A stretch of 6,245 nt of DNA from Candidatus Hydrogenedentota bacterium (GTDB taxonomy: Bacteria > Hydrogenedentota > Hydrogenedentia > Hydrogenedentales > CAITNO01): assembly GCA_022710255.1 (NCBI GenBank), contig JAKLHG010000245.1, positions 1 through 6,245 on the forward strand, read 5' to 3'. A model generated the notes under the pieces. It worked only from the letters and a program-made list of their open reading frames with translations, was not told the DNA's origin and did not search any database. Both the position numbers and the translations under genes were made by a program. This document shows, piece by piece, positions 1 to 4,979 of the stretch. Position 1 is the first letter of the stretch. Every line of letters begins with the position of its first letter.

Positions 1-118
1 TAACCACTGCCATTCCGTTTTTTTCGCGAAGGTCGACTTGGTTCGAAGCACGGTACTGGACACCGCGAAAAACCGGAATGCCGCGTTGTTTTTGTATTCT
101 TGAACTCAACCGGGACAT
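1..118 (-). CDS. N-terminal fragment of an unrecognised protein (truncated by window edge)
   Basis: An ATG at 118 (minus strand) opens a frame with no stop through its 39 codons to the left edge of the window, so the gene continues outside. The start is supported by a purine-rich Shine-Dalgarno string, GAGGAG at 123-128, four bases before the ATG. The visible protein begins MSRLSSRIQKQRG and goes on with IPVFRGVQYRASNQ. It is basic at the N terminus, with five Arg or Lys among the first 13 residues, and has no signal peptide or membrane segment in the part seen. I do not recognise the family. It is the next gene downstream of pseudopilin 1 but lies beyond that gene's terminator, so it is probably a separate transcription unit. 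The call as a real gene rests on the open frame and the ribosome site only. Confidence 0.55.
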   Translation of the reverse strand, partial: MSRLSSRIQKQRGIPVFRGVQYRASNQVDLREKNGMAVV

Positions 119-143
119 AACGCTCCTCGTGGTAAGAAACTGA

Positions 144-184
144 ACTCATAATTATTTGTCAGCGAAATGGTCCTAAGCGCCTAA
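144..184. repeat. 41-bp dispersed repeat, copy A
   Basis: This stretch, beginning ACTCATAATTATTTG and ending TAAGCGCCTAA, matches 3157-3197 over 41 bases in the same orientation with four mismatches and no gaps. Similarity falls away on both sides. Copy A lies between the pseudopilin 1 terminator and the start of the partial left-edge gene, about 26 bp before that gene's ATG, so it may overlap that gene's promoter. No coding frame explains it. Its function is unknown; it could be a mobile short repeat or a shared regulatory site. Confidence 0.7.
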
Positions 185-270
185 AGATATTGTAAAGAAA
201 AATAACCCGTCTAAAACTTTCGGGCTCGTTGAGATTCATACGATTGTTGCCAACCCAATAATAGATCCCC

Positions 271-310
271 TAAATAAAAGAGTCCCCCGCGGACATCAAG
301 TCCGCGGGGG
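271..310 (-). terminator. Rho-independent terminator of pseudopilin 1
   Basis: A perfect 11-bp GC-rich stem is formed by CCCCCGCGGAC (284-294) and GTCCGCGGGGG (300-310) with the 5-base loop ATCAA. Reading on the minus strand, the stem is followed by ACTCTTTTATTTAG, a T-rich tail. It sits 26 bp past the stop codon of pseudopilin 1. A T283-A311 pair would extend the stem to 12 bp. Confidence 0.88.
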
Positions 311-336
311 AAATATAACGTAATTCCGGTTTAAAA

Positions 337-1338
337 TTACAGGTCGGAATTAAAAATACCAATCACACCGGCCAGACTCGGCAACACAGGCTGGGTAGCG
401 CCCAGGTCCATGCTAACGCTATTGTCCTGACCGGGGGCGGGCGCCACGTAGGGAATCCAGTCCACGTGGCCGTCCATGAATAATACATTGCAGCCGCCGG
501 GAACGTGGTTGAACAGGGCAATACCGCCGCTGTTGCCAAACAGGTCCATCATGGCAAAGAGTGTGCTTTGCGCCATGGCGGAGGTCTGCGGGTTGTTGAC
601 GTCCGTGATCATAAACCGCTCATTACCCTCTTTCAAACGATAAACAGTATCACCGCCACCGTTGCCGACTCCCGCCGGAACCTTGACATCCTCGTTTACG
701 ACACGGAGCATGGAAATACCAGTAGGCGGCCCTGTTTCGGTAAGTACTTTCCGCAGCAACTCATCAATCGTCGCACCAAACTGGGCGGAAATAAAACCAT
801 CTTGAGGTGCGGGCAAGTTCAGCGCTGATGTGCCTGCGGCAAGATTCGTAAGCGTGTTCATCGCTACCGGCGGCAGATAGGGCCGGTTCAAGAGATCGAA
901 CATCCAGCCGACATAAAGATAACTGTACGTGTAACTTTGGTTCGGCTTGTAAAAATCCCAGTCGCCATCGGCGTTTTTCAGGTCATCAATCGAGTTTTCA
1001 GCATCCGAAGGGCAAATCAGTATGGATGGATCGCTGTTATAATTGGGATACCAGGACGTGTACTGCGGCTGGGCGCCAATATCCAATTCATCCAAGAGGT
1101 TGCCGTTGGGCCAGCCATCACGCAAAATACTGGTGATTTGAAGGGGTGGCCAGTAATCCTTTTGTTCGTCGGCATAAAGTTTGAAAATAGTGCCCCATTG
1201 TTTCAGGTTGTTTTGACACGATTTCCGGCGGGCCGCTTCGCGGGCACGCGCCAGGGCGGGAAGCAGTATAGCCGCCAGGATGCCGATAATGGCTATCACG
1301 ACCAACAATTCAATTAACGTAAATCCACGACGCTTCAT
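337..1338 (-). CDS. Type II secretion/type IV pilin-like pseudopilin 1 (class III signal, H-x-DG box)
   Basis: A 333-residue prepilin-like protein. Residues 1-5 (MKRRG) are a class III leader, with predicted prepilin-peptidase cleavage after Gly5. Mature position +5 is Glu10, and residues 6-30 form the hydrophobic helix that anchors pseudopilins in the inner membrane. ARAREAARRKSC (30-41) starts the amphipathic part of the helix. The globular region has ILICPSDAE (107-114), a Tyr/Trp-rich core (139-150) and a C-terminal NHVPGGCNVLFMDGHV box (277-292), related to the H-X9-DG domain of multicopy pseudopilins in PVC-type bacteria, although ten residues separate His278 from Asp289. Cys41, Cys109 and Cys283 are shared with pseudopilin 2. 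I chose the ATG at 1338 over the upstream one at 1386 because it gives the canonical five-residue leader and has AAGGAG six bases before it. It has its own terminator and a long leader. The substrate, or the assembly it joins, cannot be read from the sequence, and no secretion ATPase or platform gene is nearby. Confidence 0.93.
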   Translation of the reverse strand: MKRRGFTLIELLVVIAIIGILAAILLPALARAREAARRKSCQNNLKQWGTIFKLYADEQKDYWPPLQITSILRDGWPNGNLLDELDIGAQPQYTSWYPNYNSDPSILICPSDAENSIDDLKNADGDWDFYKPNQSYTYSYLYVGWMFDLLNRPYLPPVAMNTLTNLAAGTSALNLPAPQDGFISAQFGATIDELLRKVLTETGPPTGISMLRVVNEDVKVPAGVGNGGGDTVYRLKEGNERFMITDVNNPQTSAMAQSTLFAMMDLFGNSGGIALFNHVPGGCNVLFMDGHVDWIPYVAPAPGQDNSVSMDLGATQPVLPSLAGVIGIFNSDL

Positions 1339-1433
1339 AATGAACTCCTTCGTTTTGATATAAACACACAAAACACAACCCAACACTCACGAATCTGCGC
1401 TACGCCTGAACTACACACCTCCTTTCTTTGCAT
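1335..1433 (-). CDS. Possible leader reading frame upstream of pseudopilin 1 (32 codons)
   Basis: An ATG at 1433 opens 32 codons (MQRKEVCSSGVAQ...) whose TGA stop (1335-1337) overlaps the pseudopilin 1 ATG as ATGA, the geometry of translational coupling. Codons 4-6 (KEV) coincide with the AAGGAGGTG string. The leader frame before pseudopilin 2 shows the same KEV-x12-VVxxVFxxK pattern with no length change. Against it: the ATG has no Shine-Dalgarno site of its own, the 12 middle codons are scarcely conserved, and nucleotide conservation alone could give the shared residues. The frame also stays open upstream to another ATG at 1562, which I regard as chance. Confidence 0.2.
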   Translation of the reverse strand: MQRKEVCSSGVAQIRECWVVFCVFISKRRSSL

Positions 1434-1456
1434 AACGACAGTAACCTTTTCATTCT
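1339..1456 (-). promoter_or_regulatory. Pseudopilin 1 5' leader with distal Shine-Dalgarno-like string
   Basis: On the minus strand the leader contains AAAGGAGGTG (1416-1425), a near-perfect anti-SD match 77 nt before the start codon, with only TGTGTAGTTC after it and no start codon at a working distance. It then has GTTGTG...TGTGTTTATATCAAAACG and finally the true ribosome site AAGGAG (1345-1350). The same order and similar words appear before pseudopilin 2. The 5' limit given here is the start inferred from a weak promoter candidate and is uncertain. Confidence 0.55.
1345..1350 (-). promoter_or_regulatory. Ribosome binding site of pseudopilin 1
   Basis: AAGGAG on the minus strand, followed by TTCATT and then ATG. 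This site decides the start at 1338 and excludes the 16-residue upstream extension as the main product. Confidence 0.85.
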
Positions 1457-1462
1457 GTAGTA

Positions 1463-1492
1463 ACGATACCATAAAATTCGTTAGTTTGGCAA
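1463..1492 (-). promoter_or_regulatory. Weak sigma70-like promoter candidate for pseudopilin 1
   Basis: TTGCCA (1487-1492) and TATCGT (1463-1468) are separated by 18 bp on the minus strand. It lies at the same relative place as the better promoter of pseudopilin 2, about 40 nt before the distal AAGGAGGTG string. The -10 hexamer matches consensus in four of six positions, so this is tentative. Confidence 0.3.
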
Positions 1493-1643
1493 AAAAAACA
1501 CCACGCCACGTTTTACAGAATTGCTGGGAAATGCTGTTTGACCATCTCAAAACGGTTCTCAATCACAAAAAGGCTGGTAAATGGTGTCCGCAACCTGTTC
1601 GATTTCATAATGCCGCGATATCTGTACCCTGATAAACAACGAT
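1493..1643. other. Spacer between pseudopilin 1 promoter region and pseudopilin 2 terminator
   Basis: Part of the 356-bp gap between the two pseudopilins. Apart from the tail of the pseudopilin 2 terminator at its left end I see no gene, repeat or structured element here. The minus-strand frame open from 1562 has no ribosome site and no recognisable protein features. Confidence 0.5.
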
Positions 1644-1670
1644 CCCCTGCAACCCGCTGGGTTGCAGGGG
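1631..1670 (-). terminator. Rho-independent terminator of pseudopilin 2
   Basis: A perfect 12-bp stem, CCCCTGCAACCC (1644-1655) with GGGTTGCAGGGG (1659-1670), closes a 3-base loop. It is followed on the minus strand by ATCGTTGTTTATC, a moderately T-rich tail. It starts 24 bp past the stop codon of pseudopilin 2. Its sequence is unrelated to the pseudopilin 1 terminator although the coding genes are close paralogues. Confidence 0.82.
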
Positions 1671-1694
1671 GGAAAAGTAACAAAAGATAAACTA

Positions 1695-2708
1695 TTACAG
1701 TTCAGCGTTGAAGAGACCGATAACTCCCGCCATGCTGGGCAACACGGGTTGGGTTGCGCCTAAGTCCATGCTTGCACTCAAGTCCGCGCCAGGAGCAGGC
1801 GCCACATATGGAATCCAATCCACATGGCCGTCCATATACAATACGTTGCAGCCACCGGGAACATGGTTGAACAGGGCAATTCCGCCACTGTTGCTGAAAA
1901 GGTCCATCATGGCAAAAATGGTACTCTGCGCCATGGCGGAAGTCTGGGGATTGTTCACGTCTGTAATCAGGAAACGTTCGTTACCCTCTTTAAGCCGGTA
2001 AATCGTATCCCCTTGACCGTTGCCCAACCCAGTAGTAACTTCGAGGTCGGCACACATCTTTTCCATAATGCCAACACCTCCTGGGTCGTTGACAAACATA
2101 AGCTGCCGTAGTCCTTCATCCAACCCGGCGCCAAACTGCTGCGGGATGAATCCATCGACCGGAGCAGGAAGACCAACAGCGGCAGTGCCAGCTACCAGGT
2201 TCGGATAGAGCGATATTTCGTTCGGCGGAAGATAAGGTTTATCTAACAAGTCGAACATCCAGCCGCAATAAAAGTAACTGTAGGTGTAAGCGGCTTTGCC
2301 GCTTTGCGCTTCAGGTTTGTAAAAATCCCAATCTCCGTCCGCATTCTGCAAATCCTCAATATCGTTTTCGGCGTCGGACGGGCAAATCAGGATGGACGGG
2401 TCGCTGTTGTAATTGGGGTACCAGGCGGAAATCATCGGCTGGGCAGCAGGCGTAACCTGATCAGCCAGTGTACCACTTGGCCAGTTCGGATTCAGAATAT
2501 TGGTCATGTGCATGGGCGGCCAGTAATCCTTTTGTTCATCCGCATACAGTTTGAAAATGGTGCCCCATTGTTTCAGATTATTTTGGCACGATTTCCGGCG
2601 GGCCGCTTCGCGGGCACGGGCCAGAGCGGGAAGCAGGATGGCTGCCAGGATACCTATAATAGCAATCACGACCAGCAATTCTATTAATGTAAACCCTTTT
2701 CTCTTCAT
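1695..2708 (-). CDS. Type II secretion/type IV pilin-like pseudopilin 2 (paralogue of pseudopilin 1)
   Basis: A 337-residue prepilin-like protein. MKRKG (1-5) is the leader with predicted cleavage after Gly5; Glu10 is mature +5, and residues 6-30 are the membrane helix. Residues 1-65 differ from pseudopilin 1 at one position only (Lys4 for Arg4). Residues 66-95 and about 160-230 diverge strongly, and 234-337 are again nearly the same, including the NHVPGGCNVLYMDGHV box (281-296, His282 and Asp293). Compared with pseudopilin 1 it has about five extra residues (EAQSGKAA region, 133-140) before YTYSY. Cys41, Cys109 and Cys287 are shared, and Cys148 is extra. The ATG at 2708 has AAGGA nine bases before it. 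It has its own promoter, leader and terminator, so it is probably expressed independently. The pattern of constant ends and a variable middle suggests the same assembly pathway with different exposed surfaces; that is inference. Confidence 0.94.
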   Translation of the reverse strand: MKRKGFTLIELLVVIAIIGILAAILLPALARAREAARRKSCQNNLKQWGTIFKLYADEQKDYWPPMHMTNILNPNWPSGTLADQVTPAAQPMISAWYPNYNSDPSILICPSDAENDIEDLQNADGDWDFYKPEAQSGKAAYTYSYFYCGWMFDLLDKPYLPPNEISLYPNLVAGTAAVGLPAPVDGFIPQQFGAGLDEGLRQLMFVNDPGGVGIMEKMCADLEVTTGLGNGQGDTIYRLKEGNERFLITDVNNPQTSAMAQSTIFAMMDLFSNSGGIALFNHVPGGCNVLYMDGHVDWIPYVAPAPGADLSASMDLGATQPVLPSMAGVIGLFNAEL

Positions 2709-2717
2709 TTTGGTGAT

Positions 2718-2722
2718 TCCTT
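2718..2722 (-). promoter_or_regulatory. Ribosome binding site of pseudopilin 2
   Basis: AAGGA on the minus strand, nine bases (ATCACCAAA) before the ATG at 2708. The stop codon TAA of the possible leader reading frame (2721-2723) lies inside this site. Confidence 0.75.
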
Positions 2723-2816
2723 AAGCGTTTTGTTTCCATAAAAACACATATACCACAACATCCTTATGCCAATTCATATCGACCAGACTAAATACCACCT
2801 CCTTTTCAATCATCAT
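2721..2816 (-). CDS. Possible leader reading frame upstream of pseudopilin 2 (31 codons)
   Basis: ATGATG at 2816-2811 opens a 31-codon frame (MMIEKEVVFSLVDMNW...) that ends with TAA inside the pseudopilin 2 ribosome site. An in-frame TAG directly precedes the first ATG, so this frame is self-contained. It shares KEV-x12-VVxxVFxxK with the frame before pseudopilin 1, with no gap. There is no Shine-Dalgarno site before its ATG. It could be a regulatory leader peptide, or a by-product of RNA-level conservation. Confidence 0.22.
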   Translation of the reverse strand: MMIEKEVVFSLVDMNWHKDVVVYVFLWKQNA

Positions 2817-2847
2817 AATCTACAACGTTATAAGTTTTAGTTTTTAT

Positions 2848-2876
2848 AGAATAACATTTTTTGTATTTGTTGTCAA
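2848..2876 (-). promoter_or_regulatory. Sigma70-type promoter of pseudopilin 2
   Basis: On the minus strand a consensus -35 box TTGACA (2871-2876) is followed after 17 bp by TATTCT (2848-2853), with four of six consensus bases. Directly upstream (2877-2906) is an A/T-only block with an eight-base A run, resembling an UP element that binds the alpha subunit of RNA polymerase. The predicted start of transcription is near 2841. Confidence 0.65.
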
Positions 2877-2996
2877 TGTATTTTTTTTATATAAATATTT
2901 TTAGTCTTAGTATATTATATATTAATTCATTGAATTCTAACAGACCCGTCGGATTATCTGGAATTAAACGGGTTGTAAAAGATATAAGGGATCTAC

Positions 2997-3026
2997 GCTT
3001 CGTCCGGGACTACGCCCGGAAGAAGC
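2997..3026. repeat. Hairpin-forming element
   Basis: GCTTCGTCCGGG (2997-3008) and CCCGGAAGAAGC (3015-3026) pair over 12 bp with one mismatch (3002/3021), around the loop ACTACG. It lies in the spacer between the HAD gene and the pseudopilin 2 promoter, is much richer in GC than its surroundings, and has no T tract on either side. It looks like a short dispersed palindromic unit, not a terminator. No second copy is in this window. A weaker 6-bp stem (ACCCGT 2944-2949 with ACGGGT 2968-2973) lies just before it. Confidence 0.5.
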
Positions 3027-3059
3027 GGCGCCTTCGGAGCAACTATCTTTGTATTAAGT

Positions 3060-3149
3060 TACTGGGAGCGCCGGCATCCTTGCCGGCAGGGCTAACATCA
3101 TAGTCTATCTTGCCCTCTTCAGCCCCCAAGGATGGCGGCGCTCCCAGTA
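3060..3149. repeat. 90-bp nested inverted repeat (REP/MITE-like, 'GGGAGCGCCGGCATCC' family)
   Basis: The outer arms 3060-3082 and 3127-3149 pair over 23 bp with one mismatch (3074/3135); the ends read ACTGGGAGCGCC and GGCGCTCCCAGT. Inside, GCCGGC (3070-3075) can instead pair with GCCGGC (3082-3087), and AGGGC (3088-3092) with GCCCT (3112-3116). There is no room for a transposase. From memory, similar GC-rich strings are dispersed in many PVC-group and Hydrogenedentota genomes, where they give spurious GAPASLPAG-like peptides. It could be a non-autonomous mobile unit, and could also act as a transcription barrier after the HAD gene, which otherwise lacks a clear terminator. Confidence 0.75.
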
Positions 3150-3156
3150 TTTTCAA

Positions 3157-3197
3157 ACTCATAATTAATTGTAAGCGAAATGGCCGTAAGCGCCTAA
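3157..3197. repeat. 41-bp dispersed repeat, copy B
   Basis: This copy matches 144-184 over 41 bases with four mismatches, in the same orientation. It begins seven bases after the 90-bp inverted repeat and lies 74 bp beyond the stop of the HAD gene. Unlike copy A it has no gene starting just downstream, which argues against a simple promoter role for the repeat. Confidence 0.7.
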
Positions 3198-3271
3198 TAA
3201 TAAATAAATGATGGGCCTCGTTGTTGACGCTGCTGATTTCAGTACAACGTTAGTGCCTTGAGCATAACCCC

Positions 3272-4645
3272 TTATGCAAGCAACGATTCCGGCAAGAAAA
3301 AATGACGCAACACCATGACCTCAGGCATGCCACCCGGACAAATCCACGTAGCAGCTTCAAAACCGTGTTTTGCTGTCATGGTAAAGGGGAGGGCGCAAGA
3401 AAGCGGTATTCCAGCGGCGCGGATGGCGATGACACCAGATTCACTATCCTCAAAACCAGCCACGCGATGGAACCGTTCCGGGGGGACCCCGAGTGTGTTC
3501 AGGGCAATGGAATACAAATCGCGGTGGGGTTTTAATCGGATTTCGCTGGAATCACTTGCGGTAATGAAGGCATCGTAAAAACGCATTGGATCTGAAAACC
3601 CAAGTTGTATGCGTTCACGCATTTCCGCAGGAATCTCCCAATCACCGATTTCATCGACGATAACACGAAACACTTCTCCCAAAACGAAATTTGCCTCTGT
3701 GGCGATGGAAGAAGTAACTAAGGCGAGTTTAACGGGATTGCGTTTAAAATACGCGCCCAGTTCGCCCAGGTGCGGCATGCCCATTCCTATTTCTTGCCGC
3801 TTCGATGCATAGGATTTTTGAAGTAATGACGCGACCCGTTCCCCCAGTGGTGCCGCCGATTCACCCAGCCATCCCTTAAGCAAGGCCAGTGCGATGCCGA
3901 TACCTGGCATGGGTTCAATAAGTCGAGGACGCCCGTCCGCTACACGCTGTACACTGGCGTTCATGTTGGCAAGCAGTTCATGATAATGCTGGTAATAAAT
4001 TTCAATACCGATGCGGGTCAGGTTGGGTGTGTTCTCCATCTTGAGGCGCGACAGCCATAAGGGCGCCAGACTCCGGCATGCGGAAGTTGTTTCCTCGGCC
4101 GTTTGCGTACCAAGTTTGTCGCACAGTTCATTGAAGTCTGGAAATGCCAACAAATCGGACAGTCCCTGCGTAATCAATGATGTGCGTGCCTCCGTCCCCC
4201 GCCTTGGGTCGATGCCACAACACATATTCCAGGCGGCAGCGCGAATAAAGTGTTCACAAACCGCCATTGGCTGTATTTGATCCTTGTATCGATTAACAAG
4301 GTACTCCACATGAAGGGTCGTGCTGTTACCAATGATATTCGGATAGTCGCGGTCCGGATTTAAAACCTCACAAGCGCCCGACTTGCCCTTCCCGGTCATG
4401 CACGACACCATGGTTGCCAGCGATTCTATACATAGGGCCTCGGTCGTGGTGGTCGTACCGTCCATATCCATCACAACAGCTTCCAAACCGTCGTCCAGGC
4501 AGGTGCGGGCTGCACCGAGTGGATACGCTTCATAGGGCGGGAAGACAAACGGTGGATTTTGGACCAGGGCAAAAGTGTTTCCCAAGGGGGAAATATACTG
4601 GCATAGATCCTTGGCATCGACAAACTTGGGAATAACACTCGTCAT
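3272..4645 (-). CDS. HAD-superfamily hydrolase (phosphatase-like) with enlarged cap
   Basis: A 457-residue protein with all four HAD motifs. Motif I is VVMDMDGT (57-64), with Asp60 as the expected nucleophile and Asp62 as acid/base. Motif II is LVTSS (309-313), the motif III lysine is Lys372 in RLKPHRDLY, and motif IV is GFEDSESG (397-404), with Glu399-Asp400 for magnesium. The GFEDSESGV form is typical of the beta-phosphoglucomutase/phosphatase-like (HAD-IA) group, whose members are usually about 220 residues. Here about 245 residues separate motifs I and II, so the cap is greatly enlarged, and about 55 residues precede motif I. It has no signal peptide and is probably cytoplasmic. It likely acts on a phosphorylated small metabolite, but the substrate cannot be inferred. 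The ATG at 4645 has a weak AGGGG site eight bases before it. It is alone between two spacers; any link to argG or the pseudopilins is unsupported. Confidence 0.88.
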   Translation of the reverse strand: MTSVIPKFVDAKDLCQYISPLGNTFALVQNPPFVFPPYEAYPLGAARTCLDDGLEAVVMDMDGTTTTTEALCIESLATMVSCMTGKGKSGACEVLNPDRDYPNIIGNSTTLHVEYLVNRYKDQIQPMAVCEHFIRAAAWNMCCGIDPRRGTEARTSLITQGLSDLLAFPDFNELCDKLGTQTAEETTSACRSLAPLWLSRLKMENTPNLTRIGIEIYYQHYHELLANMNASVQRVADGRPRLIEPMPGIGIALALLKGWLGESAAPLGERVASLLQKSYASKRQEIGMGMPHLGELGAYFKRNPVKLALVTSSIATEANFVLGEVFRVIVDEIGDWEIPAEMRERIQLGFSDPMRFYDAFITASDSSEIRLKPHRDLYSIALNTLGVPPERFHRVAGFEDSESGVIAIRAAGIPLSCALPFTMTAKHGFEAATWICPGGMPEVMVLRHFFLPESLLA

Positions 4646-4979
4646 ACAATAAACCCCTAACTGGATGGTAACTATATTTGTGAACGCAAAAACAATACGT
4701 CATATTGCTCCCAAAATACACTCTTTTCATTAGCCACAACTATCATGGCGTTGTTACATTTTAAACTGAGTGCAAAAATGTGGACCGTTATCAGATGAAT
4801 ACCATGTTAGGAATGAATACGCAACAAGAACATATCTTACTTTTGCCACCATCGGTTAACAGAGGTCGATTATGACAACAGGTGCACTTGGGGACACGAT
4901 TACCCGCACAGTGCCGCTTTCCAGAATCGTAATTGAGTTTCGGAATACACGAGTCAGACCAAGGCGAAACAGGAAATTA
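4646..4979. other. Spacer between HAD gene and argG terminator, no convincing gene
   Basis: The part next to the HAD gene must hold its promoter; TATAGT on the minus strand lies about 30 bp before the start, but I find no good -35 partner. The remainder has two short frames that I do not call. A plus-strand 45-codon frame (4872-5009, MTTGALGDTITRT...) has a GAGGT five bases before its ATG, but ends inside the argG terminator loop. An overlapping minus-strand frame (4856-5032) has no ATG. The words TTACATTTTAAACTGAG (4754-4770) and GCAAAAATGTGGACCG recall ends of IS21-type elements, but without a transposase this is only a resemblance. Confidence 0.45.

Larger units (their letters stand above)
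2709..2841 (-). promoter_or_regulatory. Pseudopilin 2 5' leader with distal Shine-Dalgarno-like string
   Basis: From the predicted transcription start near 2841 the untranslated leader is about 133 nt. AAAAGGAGGTG (2796-2806) lies 87 nt before the start codon, with no ATG, GTG or TTG at a working distance after it. GTTGTG...TGTGTTTTTATGG...AAAACG follows, then the true site AAGGA (2718-2722). The layout and words match the pseudopilin 1 leader, while the sequence between the two conserved blocks is not similar. Confidence 0.6.

Noticed and set aside
1339..1386. 16-residue N-terminal extension of pseudopilin 1 from an ATG at 1386
   Set aside because: It would bury the class III leader, it lacks a ribosome site, and the ATG at 1338 has AAGGAG at six bases. 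The pseudopilin 2 start agrees with the shorter form.
1335..1562. 75-codon minus-strand frame overlapping the pseudopilin 1 leader
   Set aside because: Its upstream half crosses the likely promoter and has no ribosome site or family features. Only the last 32 codons are worth considering, and those are listed separately at low confidence.
337..2708. The two pseudopilins as an operon or part of a type II secretion cluster
   Set aside because: Each has its own leader and a strong terminator, 356 bp separate them, and no secretion ATPase, inner-membrane platform or prepilin peptidase gene is present.
2861..3103. 80-codon plus-strand frame ending in GAPASLPAG-type residues
   Set aside because: It runs through the A/T-rich promoter flank, the hairpin and the 90-bp inverted repeat. 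Peptides of this type are well-known artefacts of dispersed repeats.
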